Source: a bacterium
GTDB lineage: Bacteria; Gemmatimonadota; Glassbacteria; GWA2-58-10
Reading direction: 5' to 3'
DNA length: 51,079 nt
NCBI GenBank assembly: GCA_021372515.1
Contig: JAJFUG010000177.1
Location: forward strand, 1-51,079
Under the pieces are notes generated by a model. It was not told where the DNA came from. It saw only the letters and a program-made list of their open reading frames with translations, and did no database searches. The translations under genes were made by a program, and so were the position numbers. Shown piece after piece: positions 45,759 to 51,079 of the stretch. Position 1 is the first letter of the stretch; every line of letters begins with the position of its first letter.

Positions 45759-46544
45759 ATGAAAGCCGCCGCAATCTTTCTGTCACTGTCTCTGCTGTTC
45801 ACCGCGCCGTACTGCCGCGCCCAGGAGGAGGACCCCGCGCGGCGGGAGGCTTACATTCAGTTCCTGGCGGGCCTGGACTCGCTGTGCGCCGATTACCAGC
45901 TTGTCCTCGAGGACATGTCCGTGGCGGCTTTTGTCAGCCTGGACCAGCGGGCCCAGCGCCTGATCGAGCATTACGATTCGCTCGGGGCCACCAACCTGGA
46001 AGCCTGCAACTCGGAGCACTACCCCGGCCTGCCGCCGTTCGATTCGGACAAATACGGCGACATCGGGTTCGAGGTCGAGTATTACAGCATAAATGTGGTG
46101 TACGACGGTCTTTTCCTCTGGCAGGCCCACCAACTCGACCCGGACTCACCGTTCCGCAAATACACCCTCTACGCCGCGATCTACGGCGATGAGGGCTACC
46201 TGAAATACGACTTGCCCAATATCGAGTTGGCTTTGCAGTACGAGAAGGAGTTCCCGCAGGGGCCGTACATCAGTGATGTTTTATACGTGCTGGGTGGGTT
46301 CTACCATGACAAATATTTTTGCCTGCTGTGGATGAAAGCACAGGACAACCGTTACGAATGCAGTTGCAGCTTCGATGAGACGGTGCACCCTTACCGGACG
46401 CTGGAGGAACAGATCGAGGAGACGAAAGCTCTGGCGATAAGCTACTGGGAGAAACTGGCGCGCTACAAGCCGCAGCTTTCCAGCGAGATCATCGGATGCA
46501 TCAACGCGGGGCAGGACAACCACTCGTTCAACTGCCCGGACTGA
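45759..46544 (+). CDS. Secreted protein of unknown function, tandem paralogue 2
   Basis: This 261-residue protein is a diverged tandem copy of the preceding one: signal peptide (cleavage near CRAQ), SLDQRAQRLIEHYDSLG helix, YEKEFPQGPYI, and Cys-bearing C-terminus (YECSCSFDETVHPYRTL, NCPD end). The repeated LAGLDSLCADYQ helix suggests binding helices. The spacing between the two genes is 48 bp and one transcript is likely. The pattern of paired secreted paralogues with conserved FPQGP motif is unassigned; no enzyme motif was seen. Confidence 0.75.
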   Translation: MKAAAIFLSLSLLFTAPYCRAQEEDPARREAYIQFLAGLDSLCADYQLVLEDMSVAAFVSLDQRAQRLIEHYDSLGATNLEACNSEHYPGLPPFDSDKYGDIGFEVEYYSINVVYDGLFLWQAHQLDPDSPFRKYTLYAAIYGDEGYLKYDLPNIELALQYEKEFPQGPYISDVLYVLGGFYHDKYFCLLWMKAQDNRYECSCSFDETVHPYRTLEEQIEETKALAISYWEKLARYKPQLSSEIIGCINAGQDNHSFNCPD

Positions 46545-46552
46545 GCGCGGGC

Positions 46553-47035
46553 TCAGGCCCGGAAAACCTCCTCGTACATCCGGTAATGGGCCTCGCGCAT
46601 GCCCAGGCTTTCATAGGTCTGCCGGGCCGCCGTGTTGTCCGTCTCCACGTACAGGCGCAGGCCGCAGACCAGACGGTCGGCTTGGGCCAGCTCGCGCACG
46701 CGGCTGTACATGGCCCGGTAGATGCCCTTGCGGCGGTGCTCCGGGCTCACGTACACGCTCTGCACCCACCAGAACAGGCCGTTGCGCCAGTCGCTCCACT
46801 CGTAGGTGACCAGCAGGCAGGCCGCGGGCTCGCCGCTCCACTCGGCCACGAGGTAGAAACCATACTCCGGCCGTGCGATCAGGCCCTCCACCCCGGCCAG
46901 AAGGCGCGCCCGGTCCAGGGCGCGCCCCTCGGTCTCCTCGGCCATGGCGGCGTTGAACCGTGCGATCAGCGCGGAGTCCGCGGCCACGGCCGGGCGGATG
47001 GCAAGCGTAGCGGTTCCCTCCCCGGCCCCGCTCAC
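46553..47035 (-). CDS. GNAT family N-acetyltransferase
   Basis: The 160-residue protein has a GNAT fold with the acetyl-CoA loop motif VYVSPEHRRKGIYRAMY (Q/R-x-x-G-x-G/A variant) and the terminal YESLGMREAHYRMYEE strand. It would acetylate an amine or protein N-terminus. GTG 47035 is chosen because it overlaps the TGA stop of the upstream ABC-F gene in a GTGA junction. The open frame extends to 47107 but that would give a long overlap and a Pro/Gln-rich lead. It is convergent with the secreted paralogue (9-bp gap). Confidence 0.85.
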   Translation of the reverse strand: MSGAGEGTATLAIRPAVAADSALIARFNAAMAEETEGRALDRARLLAGVEGLIARPEYGFYLVAEWSGEPAACLLVTYEWSDWRNGLFWWVQSVYVSPEHRRKGIYRAMYSRVRELAQADRLVCGLRLYVETDNTAARQTYESLGMREAHYRMYEEVFRA

Positions 47036-48702
47036 TTGCGTACCAGCTTGCGGTAACGGCTGCGCCGGTTCTCGAACAGGCCCGAGCCCAGCTCTTTCTT
47101 GCGCCATTCCTCATAGTCCCGGAAATTCCCGTCGAACCAGCGCACCTGGCCCCCACCCTCGAACACCAGCAGGTGGGTGCAGATACGGTCGAGGAAGAAA
47201 CGGTCGTGGCTGATTACCAGGGCGCAGCCGCTGAAATCGAGGATCGCCTCCTCCAGCATGCGCAGGGTGTTGACATCCAGGTCGTTGGTCGGCTCATCCA
47301 GCAACAGCACGTTGCCGCCGACTTTCAGCACCTTGGCCAGTTGGCAGCGGTTGGTCTCGCCGCCCGAGAGCTGGCCCACGGTTTTCTGCTGGTCGGGGCC
47401 GCGGAACCCGAAGAGCGACAGATAGCGCCGTAGCGGCATGCTGCGCTTGCCCAGGCTGACCTCGCTCGCGCCCTCGCCGATCTCATCCAGCAGGCTGCGG
47501 CCCTGGTCGAGGCCGCTGCGCTCCTGCTCGGAGTAGGCGATCTTCACGCTCTTGCCCACCACCACCTCGCCCGTGTCGGGCTTCTCGGCCCCGGTGATCA
47601 GGCGGAACAGGGTGGTCTTGCCCGCGCCGTTGGGCCCCACCAGCCCCACGATCGCGCCCTTGGGCACCGAGAAGTTGAGGTCGCGGATCACCGGCTCGCC
47701 GCCGGCGTAGGCCTTTGTCACCCCGCGCAGCTCGATCACCTGGTCGCCCAGCTCGGGGCCGGGGGCGATCTGGATCAGCTCGCTCTCCTCGGAGGACTCA
47801 CGGGCCACCAGCTTCTCGAACTCGCGCAGACGGTTCTGGCTCAGGTCGTGACGGTCCTTGTTGTTCATCCGGATCCAGGCCAGCTCGCGCTCCAGCATAC
47901 GGTAGCGGGGGGATTCCTTTTTCTCCTGGCCCAGCAGCTTTTGCAGTTTCTGCTCGATCCAGGTGCTGTAGTTGCCCTCCCAGGGCACCCCGTGGCCGCC
48001 ATCCAGCTCCAGTATCCAGCGGGTGATGTTGTCCAGGAAATAGCGGTCGTGGGTGACCACGATCACGGTGCCGGGGTAGTCGACGAGCTGGGATTCGAGC
48101 CAGTCGACAGTTTCGGGGTCCAGGTGGTTGGTGGGCTCATCCAGCAGAAGGAGGTCGGGCTGCTCGAGCAGGGCCTTGCACAGGGCCACGCGCCGTCGCT
48201 CGCCGCCCGACAGGCTGTCCACGATCCGCTCGTCATCCGGCAGCATCAGGGCCTCGGCGGCCTGCTTGAGCTTGGTGTCCAGGTTCCAGGCATCCACGGC
48301 GTCCAGCTTTTCCTGCAGCTCGCCCATGCGGTCCAGGGCTTTCTGCATCTGGTCGTCATCCAGCGGCTCGCCCATCTTGGCGGTCACTTCCTCGTACTCG
48401 CGCATGAGGGCCATCGTGCCAGCGAAAGCCTGCTCCAGGTTTTCGCGCACCGTTTTGTCGCCGTCCAGCTCCGGGTCCTGGGCTACCATCCCGGCCCGGA
48501 AGCCCTTGGTGATCTCGGCCCGGCCCTGGAACTCCTCATCCAGGCCGGCCATGATCCGCAGCACGGTGGATTTGCCCGAGCCGTTCTCACCCACGATCCC
48601 GATCTTGGCCCCGGGAAAGAAGCAGAGGTTGATGTCCTTGAGCACCTGTTTCTGTCCGTAGAACTTATTCAGCCTCAGCATGGTAAAAATATATTGTTCC
48701 AT
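47032..48702 (-). CDS. ettA: EttA-type ABC-F ATPase (translational throttle)
   Basis: This 556-residue cytoplasmic protein carries two ABC cassettes and no membrane segment. Cassette 1 has Walker A GENGSGKST, the signature LSGGERRRVA and DEPTNHLD. Cassette 2 has GPNGAGKTT, LSGGETNRCQLA and DEPTNDLD. The length, the WEGNYSTWIEQK segment and the interdomain linker match EttA, an ABC-F protein that binds the ribosome E site and gates early elongation by energy state. Start 48702 (MEQYIFTMLRLNKFYG) is preferred over a frame extension to 48819; GAGAG lies about 10 bases upstream. The downstream GNAT gene overlaps it. Confidence 0.93.
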   Translation of the reverse strand: MEQYIFTMLRLNKFYGQKQVLKDINLCFFPGAKIGIVGENGSGKSTVLRIMAGLDEEFQGRAEITKGFRAGMVAQDPELDGDKTVRENLEQAFAGTMALMREYEEVTAKMGEPLDDDQMQKALDRMGELQEKLDAVDAWNLDTKLKQAAEALMLPDDERIVDSLSGGERRRVALCKALLEQPDLLLLDEPTNHLDPETVDWLESQLVDYPGTVIVVTHDRYFLDNITRWILELDGGHGVPWEGNYSTWIEQKLQKLLGQEKKESPRYRMLERELAWIRMNNKDRHDLSQNRLREFEKLVARESSEESELIQIAPGPELGDQVIELRGVTKAYAGGEPVIRDLNFSVPKGAIVGLVGPNGAGKTTLFRLITGAEKPDTGEVVVGKSVKIAYSEQERSGLDQGRSLLDEIGEGASEVSLGKRSMPLRRYLSLFGFRGPDQQKTVGQLSGGETNRCQLAKVLKVGGNVLLLDEPTNDLDVNTLRMLEEAILDFSGCALVISHDRFFLDRICTHLLVFEGGGQVRWFDGNFRDYEEWRKKELGSGLFENRRSRYRKLVRK

Positions 48703-48936
48703 AGCCGTACTCTCATCCGGTGAAAAGGTTGTCGCCCGCACCCGGCGGGCCGCAGTCGGGGGGAGTCCGCCGACAGTGTTCCGTGCGGAAAGATAACGCT
48801 TTACATACCCGCCTGGCAAGGGCTCGTGGAGGCATCGGTCTGGACAAGCGCCCCCACAGTTGCGATATTTGATTGGTCCCGGCCGACGCTGCCCCGGCGC
48901 GCCGGGAGAACCCCTGTCCCCGAGAGGGCCCCATAG

Positions 48937-50277
48937 ATGCGTTCTTTCCGCCTGCCCGCTTTTTCTGTCTGTCTGTCGCTATTTGTCCTGTTCGCCTGCC
49001 ATGAAAAGCCGGGGGCCAAGGCTCCCGCCGCAGTGATGTTCCGCGGCGATGCCGCCCGCACCGGGTTCTGCGACCTGGAGGGCCCGGCCAGACATAAGGG
49101 AGTCAAGTGGATCGCCCGCGGCGGTGGGCGCTTTTTCTCATCCCCGGTGCTGAGCGGCGGGGTCCTGTTCGCCGGCTGCGATGACAGTTGCCTCTACGCG
49201 GTGGAGGCCGCCAGCGGCCGCGGGGTCTGGAAATTCCGCAGCCTGGCCCCGGTGCGCTCGACACCCGCCGTGTCCGAGGGTGTGGTCTGTTTCACCGGGG
49301 GGGACGGTTCGTTCTATGCGTTGCGGGCCTCGGACGGAGATACGTTCTGGGAGTTCGCCACCCGCGGCGAGAATCATTACTCCAGCGGCGGGCTGTTCGG
49401 CTTGGCCGGACGGGACACGGTCCTGACCGACCCCTGGGACTTTTTCGACTCCTCCCCCGCGATCTGGCAGGGCAAGGTGTATTTCGGCAGTGGGGACGGC
49501 AGCCTGTACTGCCTGGAGCTGGCTACGGGCCGCGAGGTCTGGCGTTTCCCCACCTGCGACGTGGTGCATTCCTCGCCCGCGCTGGCGGAGGGGCGCGTGT
49601 TCGTGGGCGGCTACGACACCAATTTCTACGCCCTGGACGCCGAAACCGGCCGGGAGCTCTGGCGTTTCTCCACCGGCGCCGACCCCAAGGGCAACCTGAT
49701 GCGCGGCAACCAGGGCTCACCCGCGGCGGGCGGCGGCGCGGTCTATTTCGGCAGCCGGGACGGGCACCTCTACGCCCTGGAGGCGGCCTCCGGAAAGCAA
49801 CTCTGGGCCTATTCCACCGAGCCCTCCTGGGTGGTGGATTCGCCCGCCCTGACCGACAGCCTGGTGCTGTTCGGCACCTCGGACAGCGGACGGTTCATTG
49901 CCCTGGACCGGGCCACGGGTGCGCTGCGGTTCGAGTTCGACGCCAAGATGTTCGTGTTCTCCTCACCCGTGGCCGCGCGCAACGCGGTCTATGTCGGCTC
50001 GTTCAACGGCCGTCTGTACGCCCTGGGCCTGCCCGGGGGCGAAAAGCTCTGGGAGTACAGCACGCTCGGCTCGCGCAGCGACCCGCGCGGCGTGCTCCTG
50101 CCGGATGGAGCGATGAACAAGGCGGCGTTCAAGCTTACCGACCAGCCGGTGTACGACCAGATGTGCCAGCAACTGGAGAGCATGCTCTGCGCAGGCGCGG
50201 TGATCACCTCGCCCCTGGTGACAAAGGAGGCGGTCTATTTCGCCGCCACGGACAGTTGCCTCTACGCGGTGGAGTGA
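48937..50277 (+). CDS. PQQ-like beta-propeller lipoprotein
   Basis: This 446-residue lipoprotein has a signal ending in the lipobox LFAC (C21 region) and repeats of the PQQ/BamB-like propeller (GGRFFSSPVLSGGVLFAGCDDSCLYAVEAASGRGVWKF, in parts: LYAVEAASGRGVWKF, FYALDAETGRELWRF, LYALEAASGKQLWAY). It would be anchored in the envelope facing the periplasm. The repeats support protein-protein or cofactor binding; catalytic motifs were not seen. It is divergent from ettA and its stop is 29 bp before the FGE-like gene, suggesting an operon. Confidence 0.87.
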   Translation: MRSFRLPAFSVCLSLFVLFACHEKPGAKAPAAVMFRGDAARTGFCDLEGPARHKGVKWIARGGGRFFSSPVLSGGVLFAGCDDSCLYAVEAASGRGVWKFRSLAPVRSTPAVSEGVVCFTGGDGSFYALRASDGDTFWEFATRGENHYSSGGLFGLAGRDTVLTDPWDFFDSSPAIWQGKVYFGSGDGSLYCLELATGREVWRFPTCDVVHSSPALAEGRVFVGGYDTNFYALDAETGRELWRFSTGADPKGNLMRGNQGSPAAGGGAVYFGSRDGHLYALEAASGKQLWAYSTEPSWVVDSPALTDSLVLFGTSDSGRFIALDRATGALRFEFDAKMFVFSSPVAARNAVYVGSFNGRLYALGLPGGEKLWEYSTLGSRSDPRGVLLPDGAMNKAAFKLTDQPVYDQMCQQLESMLCAGAVITSPLVTKEAVYFAATDSCLYAVE

Positions 50278-50306
50278 ATCTGCGTGATAAACGAAAGGAG
50301 CGACGG

Positions 50307-51079
50307 ATGAGATTGAAAGCGATACTGCCACTCGCGCTCGCCGCACTGGCCGCCTCCGCGGCGACTGGCTCCGCGGCGGAGGACCTGGTGAACATCCCGG
50401 CCACGGAAAGAAGCTATCCCGATCCGGCCACACTGGTCAACGTAACCGTCCGGATCAGCCCGTTCCTGATGGGCCGCGCCGAGGTGACCCAGGCGCAGTT
50501 CCAGGCCGTGATGGGTTACAACCCCGCGCTGCACCGGGGCGGCGAACTGCCCGTGGATAACGTGAGCTGGTGGGAGGCGCTGCGCTACTGCAACGCGCTG
50601 AGCCTCAAAGAGAGCCTCCGCCCCTGCTATGACCTTTCCTCCGGGGCCTGCGATTTTGCGGCGGACGGGTACCGTCTGCCCACGGATGCCGAATGGAGCG
50701 CCGCCGACAGCCAGGCCGCGCCCGCCGACTCGGCGGCCCTGTTGCGGGCGGCCAACCTTGGAGGTCCGGACAACGAGAGTGTCCCCCGCCTTCTGGCCGA
50801 CCTGAAATCCCACTCCACCCGCCCGGTGGGCAGCTACCCGCCCAATTTCTACGGCCTGTACGACATGCGGGGCAACCTCTGGGAGTGGGTGAACGACAAC
50901 CACGACCCCCTGGCCGAGGAGGCCCTCCCTACGGACAACCCCACTGGCCGAGCCTGGAGCCCGGAGCGCACCGTGCGCGGGGGGAGCTTTCTCTCGCTGG
51001 TCAGCAGTTGGGGCCGCGGCTACCGCTCCTGCCTCGACCCGGAGCGCAAGAGCCGTTTCGTGGGTTTCCGGGTCTGCCG
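50307..51079 (+). CDS. FGE/SUMF1-domain secreted protein (truncated by window edge)
   Basis: The ORF begins at ATG 50307 (AAAGGAG 6 bases upstream), carries a signal peptide (ALAASAATGSAA) and runs open to the end of the window (257 codons). The sulfatase-modifying-factor fold is clear: RAEVTQAQFQAVMGYNP, NVSWWEALRYCNALS, GYRLPTDAEW, GLYDMRGNLWEWVND, VRGGSF and GFRVC. The pattern around YRSCLDPERKSR does not show the Cys pair of true formylglycine-generating enzymes, so it may be a non-catalytic or other-activity member. It likely works with the PQQ-propeller protein just upstream. The 3' end is missing. Confidence 0.85.
   Translation, partial: MRLKAILPLALAALAASAATGSAAEDLVNIPATERSYPDPATLVNVTVRISPFLMGRAEVTQAQFQAVMGYNPALHRGGELPVDNVSWWEALRYCNALSLKESLRPCYDLSSGACDFAADGYRLPTDAEWSAADSQAAPADSAALLRAANLGGPDNESVPRLLADLKSHSTRPVGSYPPNFYGLYDMRGNLWEWVNDNHDPLAEEALPTDNPTGRAWSPERTVRGGSFLSLVSSWGRGYRSCLDPERKSRFVGFRVC

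Overview
The window looks like a piece of a free-living, GC-rich, Gram-negative bacterial chromosome, probably from an uncultured lineage of the FCB superphylum (Fibrobacterota/Chlorobiota/Bacteroidota relatives such as Glassbacteria-, Latescibacteria- or KSB1-like groups). The clues are a CarboxypepD_reg-type TonB receptor followed by a FlgD/type IX-like C-terminal-domain protein and a PorV/PorQ-like barrel, a secreted protein with an N-terminal dockerin, a Y_Y_Y/propeller sensor kinase, and many outer-membrane lipoproteins. The lineage is inference; no rRNA or tRNA gene was seen.

Layout. 1-236: trailer end of a type I-C-like CRISPR array that starts outside the window. 579-5940: tripartite RND efflux operon (TolC-like channel, adaptor, pump), then a convergent CusRS-like two-component system (6150-8217, minus). 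8.4-11.2 kb: a decay zone holding two pseudogenes (an unknown gene with a frameshift and a stop, and a PAS domain cut off from an NtrC-type regulator), plus a small intact HTH/AbrB-like gene (9461-9772) whose paralogue, promoter and terminator recur at 27156-27467. 11.25-17.1 kb: a very large propeller/Y_Y_Y sensor kinase, a sigma-54 response regulator overlapping it by 4 bp, and a stand-alone receiver. 17.4-25.2 kb: TonB receptor, large secreted protein and PorV/PorQ-like protein, co-oriented and probably co-transcribed. 25.4-27.1 kb: dockerin-DUF4832 secreted protein. 27.99-31.3 kb: a Tat-lipoprotein related to TudS/DUF523, convergent with a BNR-repeat lipoprotein.

31.9-44.6 kb is a tightly packed chemosensory operon: CheW, CheR-TPR, CheW, a membrane chemoreceptor, CheA-REC, CheB, a 1317-residue REC/GAF/PAS hybrid histidine kinase and a REC-HD-GYP protein. 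It resembles the Wsp type of alternative chemosensory pathway, but its output module is a c-di-GMP phosphodiesterase-type HD-GYP protein and not a GGDEF cyclase, and it carries an extra hybrid kinase.

44.9-51.1 kb: two tandem paralogous secreted proteins of unknown function, an EttA-type ABC-F ATPase with a downstream GNAT acetyltransferase (minus), then a PQQ-propeller lipoprotein and a truncated FGE/SUMF1-domain protein at the right edge. The strongest candidates for something new are the chemosensory operon with HD-GYP output, the duplicated HTH/AbrB cassettes with conserved promoters and operators, and the sensor-kinase/TonB/PorV neighbourhood.
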